Positions 1 to 10,009 are shown, numbered from the stretch's first letter. The stretch: 64,000 bases of DNA from Hondaea fermentalgiana (GCA_014084085.1 NPFB01000010.1:62001-126000), one strand, 5' to 3'. The notes: a model not told the origin generated them from the letters alone. Numbers and translations: made by a program.

Positions 1-448
1 GGGGAGGATACAGGGGGACGGTGGTTTCAAGTGAGCTGCATGGGTTCATCATGAGGCTAGGGCCTTGCATGATCGTCTTGGCCATGGCCTGGGTCTTAGA
101 TCCAGCAGCGAGCGTAAATTTCACGAATGTGTGACGACATTGCGCTCGTTTGTGTCGGCTACATGGTTGAGGTTCATGTGCGTGCGGCAAGCAAGGCATC
201 AGAGGCAAAGGTAGATGATGGGAATAAAGCAACGATGAGCTGCTACATTAATTCTATTCGTGACAAAAGCAAAAAACGAAAAAAGAAAAGAATAGAAAAA
301 AAACGTACTTGTCGAGAGGCATGAAAAAAGAACAGGATCGAGCAATTGTACAAGATATGTTTGAAAGGGCGAGTTGTCGGAAGCCAGACAATTCTACAGG
401 TGCGTACGTTTCGTATGAACAAAGTGTCGAAAGCCAAAACGAAACTGC
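1..448. other. No supported gene; left-edge intergenic sequence
   Basis: I see no convincing gene here. A short minus-strand frame beginning near position 98 runs off the left edge, so it could be the 5' end of a gene outside the window, but it is under 35 codons and has no recognisable motif. The A-rich tract at about 268-304 is low complexity. Confidence 0.5.
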
Positions 449-1468
449 TCACTTGCCGCGATTGAGTGCAGCGAAAAAAGACTGCAGTGTTGAAGGAGGT
501 TTTGTTTGGCCCGCGGCGGGCTTTGAAGCATTTGCGCTTGCGCTTGTACTTGCACTTGTATTCGTGCGCGCAGATGTCAAAGATGCTGAAATGGATCGTT
601 GCTGTTTGTTGCGACTGAGGCGATCCAAGAGAGAATCACCACCATGAGCTCTGGCGGCTTGCGATGCAGCGAGCACGCCAAGTGCTTTGGCAGCGGCGAC
701 GCGGACTTCTGATGAAGACTGCGAACTGGCAGGCGTCTTCTTTTGCCGCTGCCCGCCGGGGGTCTTGGCACCGCGGCGACGCCGCTTTCGAGCTTGCGTT
801 GGGTCGGCGGCCTCTTGGCGAAGCCATTTCTTTTCCTTTCGTGTAGGACCTCTGCCCAGAACTGTGTGCGCGCCACACACGCGGCACGATGCGACAAGAA
901 CAGCACGCCCACCGCCCTTTTCTGAGCACAAGCGTTTGGGCGTTCGCTGTGGCTCTGTGCGCAGAGAGCACGATTCTCCTGGCACGAGGAGGGTCCAGCA
1001 GCCTTGGCATGCTCTTGGCGTTGCAGTAAACCTTTCGTCTGCACTTGCGTGATTTTCGTTTTCACCAACACTCGTGGAGTTTCGGTCTCGAGGTCGTTTT
1101 TTGCTTTGCTTGGCCGCGTCATCGTTTTCATCTTTGTTGAAGAGCGTTGGAGAAAAGAACCCAAATGGCCTGCTCGCTGCTCGCACGGCTACATGGCCGA
1201 GAACAGCAAGCGCCGCGGCACGTGGCCCTAGTGCCACTTCTCCCACGCTTTCGTCTTGTTCCCTCGATGCCGCCACGGAGTCTTGAGAAGAAGTCACAGC
1301 GCCTGGGGCCTTAGGACGCGCACGGTCCACCCACTGTGAGCCATGTCGTCTTTTGCCTCCATCACCTCGGAGGTTGTCAAGCGTGGGCTCGCTGGTGGCG
1401 GTCGGCACGCACAGGCCGCGCCAAGCCTCCAGCGCGATGGCGCCCTGTTGCTTGCGCGCTGTAGCCAT
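449..1468 (-). CDS. Rpr2/Rpp21/SNM1-type zinc-ribbon protein (putative RNase P/MRP subunit)
   Basis: The 339-residue protein is very basic. It contains one zinc-ribbon signature: CQGC (C154, C157), the segment LLVPGESC ending at C167, then an R-rich stretch and CRVCG (C195, C198). CxxC, L-x-P-G-x-(T/S)-C-x-x-R and a second CxxC are the hallmark of the Rpr2/Rpp21/SNM1 family, protein subunits of nuclear RNase P/MRP that help process pre-tRNA 5' ends. Alanine-rich helical sequence at about 80-100 precedes the ribbon, as the helices do in Rpp21. The family is usually 120-200 residues; here both ends are long, low-complexity and probably disordered (Lys/Arg-rich around 205-250, Ser/Thr/Ala-rich at the C terminus). 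The start is the first ATG of the frame, 163 bp upstream of the convergently oriented neighbour's stop side. The fold assignment is fairly secure; the role as an RNase P subunit is inference from the motif alone. Confidence 0.6.
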   Translation of the reverse strand: MATARKQQGAIALEAWRGLCVPTATSEPTLDNLRGDGGKRRHGSQWVDRARPKAPGAVTSSQDSVAASREQDESVGEVALGPRAAALAVLGHVAVRAASRPFGFFSPTLFNKDENDDAAKQSKKRPRDRNSTSVGENENHASADERFTATPRACQGCWTLLVPGESCSLRTEPQRTPKRLCSEKGGGRAVLVASCRVCGAHTVLGRGPTRKEKKWLRQEAADPTQARKRRRRGAKTPGGQRQKKTPASSQSSSEVRVAAAKALGVLAASQAARAHGGDSLLDRLSRNKQQRSISASLTSARTNTSASTSASANASKPAAGQTKPPSTLQSFFAALNRGK

Positions 1469-1548
1469 TGCACGCTCGCCGCCACCAACAACCAGATTTT
1501 AGAATTGAAGTTGTGTGACAATGAGCAAAGGGCCAAGCTGGTGCGAAA

Positions 1549-1570
1549 AGAGAGAGAGAGAGAGAGAGAG
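1549..1570. repeat. (AG)n microsatellite
   Basis: About eleven AG units lie between the zinc-ribbon gene start and the 3' end of the first sulfatase gene. Confidence 0.9.
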
Positions 1571-1631
1571 CGGCCAATTCCCTTTTTTTCATTCTTTTTT
1601 AGTCTTGAAGAGCCTACAATGAGAGCCCGTA

Positions 1632-3308
1632 CTACCTTTCTTGCAAAATCGCATCATTTCCAAGAGGCGAGCCATCTTTGTCGCAGTAGGGCCACCAGGC
1701 GTAATGAACATGCTCCTCAAACTTGGGAATGGGTTGAATGTCGCAATCAGGAACGAGATGATGAGCCGTGGCCCATTCTTCAAGAAGTCGCTTACGCATC
1801 TCGTCCAGCTTGGAGGCGTATGAGGCATTGAGCGCAAGATCGTATTGCTCAATGGGGTCAGATTGAATCTCGAAAAGGCAAAAGCCATTATGACACGGTT
1901 TTCCTTTATCACCGTGGAGTAGGTCTGGGGCCTCATCACTAAGAAAGGGAGGGTAACCAGGTGTTCCCGTGATAATTTTCCACGTCTTTCCATCCTCGTC
2001 GTCATAAAGAACACCGAAGCCGATGCCGTGATCCGAGACGTTGCCCAGAACGACCTTTGTGCGCAATGCAGGTCCATCAAACGTCTTGCCCGGTGGGGCG
2101 GAAAGGCGTTCCCAATGCGATACACCGTCGAGTGGCTTTTTCGTATCAAGCGAATAGCCTGCAACATCGGCCAGGGTCGCAAACCAGTCGCTAATGTGCA
2201 TGAGCCCAGGGTAGGTACCACCACGCTGCTGGATGCCATAGCCAGCGATGAAGGCGACGCCTCGCACTCCACCCTCGTACAGAGCGTGCTTGCCGCCACG
2301 GAAAGGCGTATTACGACTGCCGACGCCATCGCCAACAAAGACAGGTCCACCATTGTCTGTGGACACAATGATGAGGGTGTTGTCATCGGTGAACCCGTTG
2401 CGCTCGAGCGCCTCGAGCACCTTTCCGACGGCCATGTCAACGGCCGAAAGCATGCCAGCAAATTGCCTACGCTTGCCTGGCGGAATGCGATTCTCGTACG
2501 GTTCAACGTAACGTGGCGGAACCTGGTCGGGCTGAAAGAATCCCGCATGCACGGCCTGAAAGGCGAGGTAGAGGAACAAAGGTTCCGAAGTGTTGTGATT
2601 GTCGATGATTTCGACTGCCTTTTCGCCGAAAACCTCGGTCGAGTAGCGGCCTTGCGCTTCCCAAGGAATTCGGACGCACGATGGTTCGTCGCTGCATTTG
2701 GGCTTTTTGGCATCAAGGTACTGGAACCAGAGACGCTGGGTGTCGCAAAGACCCATGTAGTAGTCTCCCCCGCCCGTGTAGTATCCGTAGTAAGTATCGA
2801 ATCCCCGATAGTTGGGCGTGTAGCCCCATTTGTGATGCCCTAGATGCCATTTACCAATCATGTGCGTTTTGTAGCCAACCTCTTTGAGTTTTTCGGGAAG
2901 GAAAACTTCGTCGAGTTCGACGGCAATGTTATTGGCGGGCCACAACCAATTGTGCAGACCCAGGTGGTGAGCAAATCGCCCCGTCATGAGGGCGCCACGG
3001 CTTGGTGAGCACACGCAATGCACATAGTAGCGTTCGAGGTCAAGGCCACGTGCCACAATTGAGTTGAGATGAGGTGTGTCGATCTCATTGTCGTTGCGGT
3101 ATCCAATGTCTGCATATCCAAGGTCGTCGACGAGCATGAAAATGATGTTGGGCTTTTTCGTAGCATTTGTATCCCTGTTCATCTCCGTGTGAAGACCAGC
3201 GCAGCAGCTTGCTAACACCGCAAGCGCAAGCAGTAGCAGCGTCGCCGTGGACCGGCTCATGGGACGCGGTTCTGGACCGCGATGCATCTTCAGTCTTGCA
3301 CGTCTCAC
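1632..3308 (-). CDS. Secreted sulfatase (arylsulfatase B-like)
   Basis: Type I sulfatase of 558 residues that hydrolyses sulfate esters, probably on polysaccharides, in the secretory pathway or outside the cell. The best start is Met17, which gives a classic signal peptide (Leu/Ala-rich core, cleavage near residue 38). The alkaline-phosphatase-fold core begins with NIIFMLVDDLGY, where D61 and D62 are metal ligands. C100 lies in CSPSR, the motif that formylglycine-generating enzyme converts to the catalytic formylglycine. GKWHLGHHKW supplies the catalytic Lys and His, and STDNGG supplies the remaining Asp/Asn metal ligands. Length and motif order fit arylsulfatase B/I/J-type enzymes. It sits head-to-tail, 395 bp from a paralogue of identical length, so this is a tandem duplication. 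All catalytic residues I can check are present. The substrate cannot be read from the sequence. Confidence 0.9.
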   Translation of the reverse strand: MRRARLKMHRGPEPRPMSRSTATLLLLALAVLASCCAGLHTEMNRDTNATKKPNIIFMLVDDLGYADIGYRNDNEIDTPHLNSIVARGLDLERYYVHCVCSPSRGALMTGRFAHHLGLHNWLWPANNIAVELDEVFLPEKLKEVGYKTHMIGKWHLGHHKWGYTPNYRGFDTYYGYYTGGGDYYMGLCDTQRLWFQYLDAKKPKCSDEPSCVRIPWEAQGRYSTEVFGEKAVEIIDNHNTSEPLFLYLAFQAVHAGFFQPDQVPPRYVEPYENRIPPGKRRQFAGMLSAVDMAVGKVLEALERNGFTDDNTLIIVSTDNGGPVFVGDGVGSRNTPFRGGKHALYEGGVRGVAFIAGYGIQQRGGTYPGLMHISDWFATLADVAGYSLDTKKPLDGVSHWERLSAPPGKTFDGPALRTKVVLGNVSDHGIGFGVLYDDEDGKTWKIITGTPGYPPFLSDEAPDLLHGDKGKPCHNGFCLFEIQSDPIEQYDLALNASYASKLDEMRKRLLEEWATAHHLVPDCDIQPIPKFEEHVHYAWWPYCDKDGSPLGNDAILQER

Positions 3309-3385
3309 TCACTCACCACCCGCTCCGTTATTCGGCGAGGCCGTGAAACGAGCGCAGGTTCACGTGAGCGGCGCAGAGATCTGTC

Positions 3386-3420
3386 CGAGCGAGCGAGCGA
3401 GCGAGCGAGCGAACGAGCAA
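3386..3420. repeat. (GAGC)n microsatellite
   Basis: Tandem GAGC/GAGCGA units just upstream of the first sulfatase start, in its presumed promoter or 5' UTR. Confidence 0.85.
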
Positions 3421-3501
3421 GCGCGTTTGCCCGGAATCAAGCAAAATCTGCAGGATCGCCTTTCCGACGATCGAAGAATCAACCGCCACTAAAACAAGGG
3501 C

Positions 3502-3540
3502 AGGCCTATACTAGGCCTATAGGCATAGTATAGGCCTAGC
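3502..3540. promoter_or_regulatory. Cluster of TAGGCCTA palindromes in the sulfatase intergenic region
   Basis: Two exact TAGGCCTA palindromes (3512-3519 and 3531-3538) and a one-base variant lie within 39 bp. They are embedded in a larger imperfect inverted repeat of TATACTAGG/CCTATA-type sequence. The position, about 200 bp upstream of the first sulfatase start, would suit a regulatory element. The same 8-mer recurs at 31406 and 46391, both intergenic. Function is inferred only from position and symmetry. Confidence 0.35.
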
Positions 3541-3703
3541 ATACCAGACACGAAAAGATCTGCCTCTTTTATTACTCGTAGCGAGACAAAAGACTCCGTC
3601 CAGAGAAGGGAAAAGGGGCGGAGGCAAGTAACTTCATACAAGAAATGCATCGTACACTGAGTCAACTTCGTGCTTTAGGGAAAGAGTCGTATAGTAGCTA
3701 GCG

Positions 3704-5380
3704 CTAAATTGGAATGGTTGGAAAAGTACTGTGAGAGGTGTCGTCACAATACGGGTACCATACATGAACAACATGCTGCTCGTACTTTTCAACGGGGGCT
3801 TTGGTGCAGTCTGGTACGATCGTGTGCGAGGTTTCGAGCTCGGCATGAAGCTTTGTACGCAAGTTGGCAAGAACGTTGGTGTATGCAGGGTCTGTGGCGA
3901 GATCATTTTGCTCGTACGGATCCGACAAGAGCTCGTAGAGGCAGTATCCGTGCTTGCAAGACTTGGAAGAAGGAGGCTGATAACCCTTTTCTCTCTGATG
4001 AGGCTGCGGATTGCTGTCAGACCACGTAAAGGGATAACCGGCTGACCCCGCCACAATCTTCCACTGTTTTGGCCCAGCCGTCGCGCTCTCATCTTTCGTG
4101 CCTTGCTCGTCGACGATCATCGCAAATCCAGTCCCGTAGCTCTCGGAGACATTGCCGAGCACAACCTCTGAACGGACTGCGGACGTTGCGTCGAGAGCGC
4201 TTCCCGAGAGATGTGTCCAATGCGAAAGGCTGTCGAGGCGCTTAGAGGACTTGATCGGGAATCCTGCGACATCCGCAATTGTGGCAAACCAGTCGGCAAT
4301 GTGCATGAGGCCTTTATAGACGGAGCGGTTCTTGGTAGAAACTCCATATCCTGCGAGAAAGGCTGTTCCACGGACACCGCCTTCAAAGAGCGAATGTCTG
4401 CCGCCCCGGAGAGGCTGATTGCTGCTTCCTACAGCGTCCTCTGTATCGACGGGCCCGCCGGTGTCGGTAGAGATGATGATGAGCGTATTATCTTCATTGA
4501 AGCCATTCAGCTGGAGTGCGTGTGTAACGTTGCCAATCCCCTGATCGAGCGCAGAGAGCATGGCAGCGAATTGTCGGCGCGTTGGCGACTTGATGCGCTT
4601 TGCGTACGGCTCTGCGAAGTGGGGCGGCACTTGGTTCGGCTGAGGAAAGCCTGCAGCTACGCCCTGGTAGGCAAGGTAGAGAAATAGCGGTTTGTCGCTA
4701 AAGCTCTCGGCATGGCGCGAAATGGCTTGCACTGCTTTGTTGCTGAGATTTTCCGTCGAGTACTGGTTCTGCGCCTCCCAGGGTATGCGCACACATGATT
4801 CGACATTGCACTTGGGTGCCTTCATTTCGAGATAGTGAAACCAAAACCGATAGGTTTTGAAGTTGCCAGTACTGCGACCCATGTAATAGCAGCCTCCGTC
4901 AGTGAGGAAACCGTAAAATGAATCAAAACCGCGATATGTGGGCAAGTACTCCCACTTGTGATGTCCGAGGTGCCACTTCCCGATCATGTGGGTCGCATAG
5001 CCTGCATCTTTGAGTTGCTCGCTGAGGAAGACTTCGTCAGACTCAACAGCGAGGTTCGAGCTAGCCTCAAAGGAGTCGTGGACGCCGGTATGGTGCGCAT
5101 AGCGTCCTGTCATGAGAGCGGCGCGGCTTGGAGAGCAAGCGGTGTGTACATAGTATCGCTCTAGCTTGAGCCCTCGATCCGCAAGGGCATCGAGGTTGGG
5201 CGTGTCGATCTCCTTGTCGTTGCGAAAACCAAGATCCGCGTATCCAAGGCTATCGATGACGATCATGACAATGTTCGGTTTTTCACCACGTGCCAGACGA
5301 CCGCAAGATGTCGTCGTGATACCGGCTACGACGACTACTAGCAGCAGCACCGCGCGCGAGAGTCTCTGAGGCCCCAGCAT
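3704..5380 (-). CDS. Sulfatase-like protein with altered metal site (paralogue of 1632-3308)
   Basis: This 558-residue tandem paralogue of the preceding sulfatase has a signal peptide at the N terminus (Val-rich core, residues about 10-26). It keeps the formylglycine motif CSPSR at C82 and the GKWHLGHHKW segment. However, the first metal motif, normally DDLGY, reads IDSLGY (D43, S44), and the second, normally STDNGG, reads STDTGG. In arylsulfatases the paired Asp and the Asp-Asn pair coordinate the active-site calcium or magnesium, so two of the four side-chain ligands outside formylglycine are changed. The neighbour keeps all of them. The gene is intact, with no frameshift or stop, so it is maintained. 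It may have weak or altered activity, or be a non-catalytic sulfatase-like protein. Family assignment is secure; loss of activity is inference. Confidence 0.88.
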   Translation of the reverse strand: MLGPQRLSRAVLLLVVVVAGITTTSCGRLARGEKPNIVMIVIDSLGYADLGFRNDKEIDTPNLDALADRGLKLERYYVHTACSPSRAALMTGRYAHHTGVHDSFEASSNLAVESDEVFLSEQLKDAGYATHMIGKWHLGHHKWEYLPTYRGFDSFYGFLTDGGCYYMGRSTGNFKTYRFWFHYLEMKAPKCNVESCVRIPWEAQNQYSTENLSNKAVQAISRHAESFSDKPLFLYLAYQGVAAGFPQPNQVPPHFAEPYAKRIKSPTRRQFAAMLSALDQGIGNVTHALQLNGFNEDNTLIIISTDTGGPVDTEDAVGSSNQPLRGGRHSLFEGGVRGTAFLAGYGVSTKNRSVYKGLMHIADWFATIADVAGFPIKSSKRLDSLSHWTHLSGSALDATSAVRSEVVLGNVSESYGTGFAMIVDEQGTKDESATAGPKQWKIVAGSAGYPFTWSDSNPQPHQREKGYQPPSSKSCKHGYCLYELLSDPYEQNDLATDPAYTNVLANLRTKLHAELETSHTIVPDCTKAPVEKYEQHVVHVWYPYCDDTSHSTFPTIPI

Positions 5381-5432
5381 CGTATTTTAGCTTGCTAGCT
5401 TGCGCCCGCGGTCCTCGCTTGTATCCTCGGGG

Positions 5433-5459
5433 GCTAGCTAGCTCGCTAGCTAGCTAGCT
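5433..5459. repeat. (GCTA)n microsatellite
   Basis: GCTAGCTAGC-type palindromic tetranucleotide repeat in the divergent promoter between the second sulfatase (-) and the membrane protein gene (+). Confidence 0.85.
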
Positions 5460-5648
5460 TCGTTCGACGCGGTGCGTGCTGCGCTGCGCTGCGCTGCCTG
5501 TTTCCGACGTTCCTCCTCCTGGCCTCTCCGCTCGCGAGACCCTGCGCACCACGTCGCCCGTGCAAGGGTTCTGCTCTCGGCGGCAGCCCCAGGCCGAGTC
5601 CGGGTCCGGGCCGTGGTCAGCAAGTAGAACGTCTTTCGACCGTCGCTT

Positions 5649-7235
5649 TTGACGTCTTTCGTCAAAGGCGCCGCGGCTGCTTTCTCGTTGACGGCCAGAA
5701 GCGAAGAGCAAAGATACTTTGCGAGGGACTCCGGAGACGCGCCCGGACGCGGGCGCGGCGGCGCGGTGCGACGCCGCGCGATGGGCGAGACGGAGGAGAG
5801 CGCCGCGGCGCTGCGCGCTGCACTCGACGGCATGGCGGCCGCTCTGGCCGAGACCCATCCTGTTGACGCGGCATGGGCCGGAGGCGGCGACGGCTGGGTC
5901 GCGGACCCAGGCCTCGAGGCGGCCAACGACGCTGGCCCCGTCGCCGCCGGTCGGGAGGAGGAGGAGGACGTTGCGCTCGCGCGGGACGCGGTTGGTGGGG
6001 CAGACCCGCGGGGGCCGATATGCGACCAGGTGCTGGGCACGTCAAGACGTCTCACGATGCTGCCCAACATGACGACGCTTGCGTCGCCTGTGGCAATGAA
6101 CGCGAACATGTGCGGGCTCAAGGCAACGTGCTGCAGTGTCAAGGGTTTCAACGCGGTGCTTGGAGATACGGAGAACTTTGACTTATGGATCGATTCGCTG
6201 GGAAGTATGTTTTCTCGCTTCGAGTCAGATCCTCAATCTTTTCTTGCGTACGGACTGGGAGTTCTGTCACAGCATGTTTTTACGACCAACCTCGACTTTG
6301 GTGTTCTCTACCGCAAGGTCGACGACTACGTTTCACATCTTGTGGGTGACATTGGAAATCAAAACCTTGCCATCCACGTGACGCGGCTCATTGCAAGTCT
6401 GGCGGGCTATTATTCTGCCTTGCTGTGTTCGGCTTGCGACCCGTCGCAAAAACTTTATGTGGAGCGGAACGCGAGTGCAAATACGCTGACGCTGACCCTG
6501 GACGAGGGTTTGTGTCTGGACATGGGTCGTCTGCTAGAGGGGATAATGTCTCGGCTGCAGCTTGTGCTGCTGGACTATCGTAACGTGGATGCGGCTCGAA
6601 ATTTGACGCAGGTGCTGTGTATGAGCGCAGAGTCGCCGCTCAATCCCGGCGCATTTCCGCGGCGCGCACGCGATGGATGTCTGCAAATGTACAAAGACCT
6701 TGGATACTTGCATGCTTATGCGTCAGACTTCCCCGGGCCGTTCGTCGGTGCGTTGGGATGCACGTCTGCAGCGTCGTGCGGTAAGCTGTTGTGCGAGGAG
6801 ACGCTGCAGGGCATGGCGCACTCTTACAACTCGATCCGCTCTGGCATTCGTGCGCAGCTGGAGGCGCACTGTGTGCTTCCCCGATGCAACCCTTTTTCTT
6901 TGGGGGACTATGTGAGCTACTTTCTTCCCGAAGACGACGCGCTTGCGCCAACGTTTACGCAAAAGGGGCCTCGGGTGGTGAACCGGGTGGAGCCGTCGCC
7001 GCTGGAGAGTCGCCTTGATTTGTACAGGTTTGGCTGCGGCGGCTACCTTGCGCAGAGCGCGTGCGCGACCTTTAAGGACGTGACCTTTGCTTCTGCGCAC
7101 ATTGAGATCATCGTTATTACCTGCTCGATTGCGGGCGTTTTGCTCCTCTTGTTAGCTGTCTTTGTCTGGCACCGCTACTTTCGCCGTGGGTCTTGGGCTG
7201 GCGGCATAACGTCGACACACACCAAGGTTGATTAG
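5649..7235 (+). CDS. Type I membrane protein with Cys-rich ectodomain, unknown function
   Basis: I do not recognise the family. The frame encodes 528 residues. The first 44, from the upstream ATG, are Arg/Gly-rich and look untranslated, so the more likely start is the ATG at 5781 (MGETEES...). The middle region carries many cysteines in pairs (for example CCSV, SACD, a CGKLLCEE segment, PRCNPF) and several N-x-S/T sites, as in a disulfide-bonded extracellular domain. A single strong transmembrane helix lies near residues 488-511, followed by a short basic tail (RYFRRGS). No clean signal peptide is visible at either start; either the N terminus is encoded by an undetected upstream exon, or the helix acts as a signal anchor. 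The gene is divergent from the sulfatase pair. Confidence is good that it is a real membrane protein, low on exact start and role. Confidence 0.6.
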   Translation: MTSFVKGAAAAFSLTARSEEQRYFARDSGDAPGRGRGGAVRRRAMGETEESAAALRAALDGMAAALAETHPVDAAWAGGGDGWVADPGLEAANDAGPVAAGREEEEDVALARDAVGGADPRGPICDQVLGTSRRLTMLPNMTTLASPVAMNANMCGLKATCCSVKGFNAVLGDTENFDLWIDSLGSMFSRFESDPQSFLAYGLGVLSQHVFTTNLDFGVLYRKVDDYVSHLVGDIGNQNLAIHVTRLIASLAGYYSALLCSACDPSQKLYVERNASANTLTLTLDEGLCLDMGRLLEGIMSRLQLVLLDYRNVDAARNLTQVLCMSAESPLNPGAFPRRARDGCLQMYKDLGYLHAYASDFPGPFVGALGCTSAASCGKLLCEETLQGMAHSYNSIRSGIRAQLEAHCVLPRCNPFSLGDYVSYFLPEDDALAPTFTQKGPRVVNRVEPSPLESRLDLYRFGCGGYLAQSACATFKDVTFASAHIEIIVITCSIAGVLLLLLAVFVWHRYFRRGSWAGGITSTHTKVD

Positions 7236-7920
7236 GCTTGCTTTGTTACTTTGGCTTTTCGCAGTTCGAGCTCCAAGCAGCTGCATCAGACGGGCAGGCA
7301 GTCACAGTCATTTCGGTAGACGACGGCAGGTAGGCAGCATGCAGGCAGTCAGGCAGGTTCGACAGACGACGGCAGACGTGTGAAAGGCTTGCTGAGCTGC
7401 GTTCATTGCACACAGCCTGAGCAGCAGCTGCAGCTGCAGCAACAACAGAGGTGGTTTATAATAGAATTTTTCAATTTTCTTGTTGCATAAGACGTGCTGA
7501 AGGCAGGCCTCGTGGCTGGGAAAGTTTCTCGACCGTGTGCTGACATCAGCGTTCGACCCATCCGTGGCCATTCGCACTTGGCTCGGTATTACATTTTTCT
7601 CTGATGGCCAGGCTTCATCGGGCCGCACCGCCGCAGTCGGTATGGAAGAAGGCAATCCGCGAAGCCAGCGATACGGGTACCAACTGCGCATTCGCGGATA
7701 CCATCATTGTTGGAGGCTCATGCGGCGTCTGAACCGGCCAGGAACAAGTCGAGTCTCCTTATCCATTCAACCCTAGTGGCATTGGCCAGTGTGGCTGTGG
7801 CCGCGGTCGGTCACAGTCGATGCCAGGGCTCTTCGAGCGGGTCGGCCATCCATCCAGCCAGCTGCAGCTGCAGGCAGCCAGCGCCGTCCAACCCAGCCGA
7901 GTCGGGCCCGCCCGGCGCTG

Positions 7921-7958
7921 CCTGACTGACTGACTGACTGACTGCCTGACTGCCTGAC
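7921..7958. repeat. (GACT)n microsatellite
   Basis: About nine GACT/GCCT units in tandem. Confidence 0.9.
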
Positions 7959-8185
7959 GGAGGGCCATTCTTTTGACAAAGTCTGTCCTTTTAGTAGTTG
8001 CACCGGACCCGGCGCTACATCCTGTCTGTGTCCGGGTCACGACCGAGTCTGGTGGGCTTTGGTCCCCCCTCCACTTCTCTACATTTATGTGGGGCCTCGA
8101 CATACTGTTGAGGCGAATGAAATGAAGTGAGGTGAGGTGTAGGGACGGGACGACTTTGTCTGAAGAATGGTGACTCCGCCGCAAA

Positions 8186-8209
8186 ATGCATGCATGCATG
8201 CATGCATGC
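8186..8209. repeat. (ATGC)n self-complementary microsatellite
   Basis: Tandem ATGC units; the array is palindromic and could extrude as a hairpin. Confidence 0.9.
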
Positions 8210-8917
8210 CTTCTGCTGACCTGCCTGAATTCTCTGCCACTCGTGGCTGCAGCCAGCTGCAGCTGCCATGGCTGCTGACCGCGTACGCCGTACCGTATGC
8301 GTTTCCCTGACTGCGGCGCGTTCCTGGACAGCTGCCCTGGCTGGGCGCTTGGGTCTCGCTTCCGATGCGAGCTAGTTCTTGGTCCTCCTTGGTAAAAAAA
8401 CAACAACAACAACAACCAACAACACTTTTTATACCTGCGATCGACTGCGATGATCGATCCCGCCACATCAACCAGCCAGTCAAGACAGAGCCAGCCAACC
8501 TTGGCCACTGCAAGTAGCGTAGCAGTAGCTAGCCCTGCGATCGGAGCGGCCGCCGCCACAGATGCGCACGCGCGCGCGGTACCGCCAGCGGCCTGTCGGC
8601 GCCGCCTCGCGCCTCGCGCCTCGCGCCTCGCGCCTCGCGCCTCGCGGGACGGGAAATTGCGTTGCGCAGGCTGGCTTGCGCCTGCTTGCACCTAAGCCGC
8701 CCGAGAGCGCGGCGCGCTGTCACTCCTTACGCCTCGCCGCGGCGCCGCTTCCTGCCCGCGCGCTGCTTCCTGCCGCCATGGCTGCTGCCAGCAGCAGCTG
8801 CTAGGATGAGGAGCAGGAGCAAGAGCCAAGGAGCAGGGTCTGCCTTGCCGTCTGCCTTGCCTTGCTTGGCTGCGGCTGCGGCTTGTGTTGCGAGCGTCCT
8901 GTCTTCCCGTCTGGAGA

Positions 8918-8955
<38 letters not shown>

Positions 8956-8956
8956 A
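8918..8956. repeat. (GAT)n microsatellite
   Basis: About twelve GAT units with one interruption. No supportable gene overlaps, so the Asp-run frame across it is not annotated. Confidence 0.9.
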
Positions 8957-9632
8957 ATGACGATCTCGGGCGGTTTGAATTGCTGTTGATGTGATTCAAT
9001 CAGGGTGGCCTTGTTCCAAGTCTTTTCTTGGCCTCATTCCGCGCCCAACGAAGCGCTGCGAGCTGAGGCGGGACAGGGCGAGGCGAAGCAGGAGCTCGTT
9101 TCCGCGCACGGTGCCGGCCGGTGGCGGCAGCGGGCTCGCTCGATCCGATCGATGGGTCGATCCACCCATTCATTTTCCGCCTTGATTTTAATTTGAATTT
9201 TTTCCATCAGCCAGTGCCACGCCATGCCGGCCTTGCCTCGCGCGAGCTCGCGGCATACTCTTTCGCGACCTCGCCTCCCTTCGCTCCGCGTCCATCACTG
9301 CCGCACGGCGCTGCGCCGCGCGCGTGCTGTCCCTCGCGCAGCCTTTTTTCAAATTCGCTCCTCCGATTCCTTCGCCGTACGGCCGTACAGCCGGCCGGCC
9401 GGCCTCGTGCACCCCTTGCCGCCGCTGCGCTGCGCGGCGCTGCACTGCGCTGCACCCGGCGCGTGCGTGCGTGCGTGCGTGCGCGGCCGGACCTCGTCTC
9501 GCGCCGCAGATCTGCGCGCAGCATCGCATTACATCCGCGCGCCCGCATTACCTTGCGAGCCGCGCGGTACTGCGCTGCCGCCGCTGCTTCCCACTGGCTG
9601 CAGCCGCTGCTTCCAGTCAGTCCCTCGCATCC

Positions 9633-9740
9633 GCATTGCATTGCATTGCATTGGATTGCACTGCACTGCACTGCGCTGCCCTGCCCTGCACGGCATTGCA
9701 TCGCGTTGCACCGCGTTGCATCGCACCGATGGCGCTGCGC
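9633..9740. repeat. Degenerate GCATT/GCACT pentamer array
   Basis: A run of about twenty 5-bp units of the form GCATT, GCACT, GCGCT or GCCCT; an expanded and diverged pentanucleotide satellite. Confidence 0.8.
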
Positions 9741-9887
9741 TGCACCGCGCCGCGCATCGCTCTCTTGGCATGCGAACGAAGGCGTCTTTGACACGAATGC
9801 ATCGCATGAAATGCATCCATGAACGTCGGCGCGTTCCGGCGGCAGCGCCGCGAGGCGAGTTTTCGCCACGAAAGCGCAAGAGCGGAC

Positions 9888-9918
9888 TCGCCTCGCCTCG
9901 CCTCGCCTCGCCTCGCCT
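9888..9918. repeat. (CCTCG)n microsatellite
   Basis: About six tandem CCTCG pentamers. Confidence 0.85.
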
Positions 9919-10009
9919 TTCGCGCGGCGTCGCGGTTTCCGCGCGTCCAGCCGCGGTTTCTCCCTTCCTCGCCGGCCGCCTTACGCCGGCTGGCTGCACG
10001 GATGGACAG

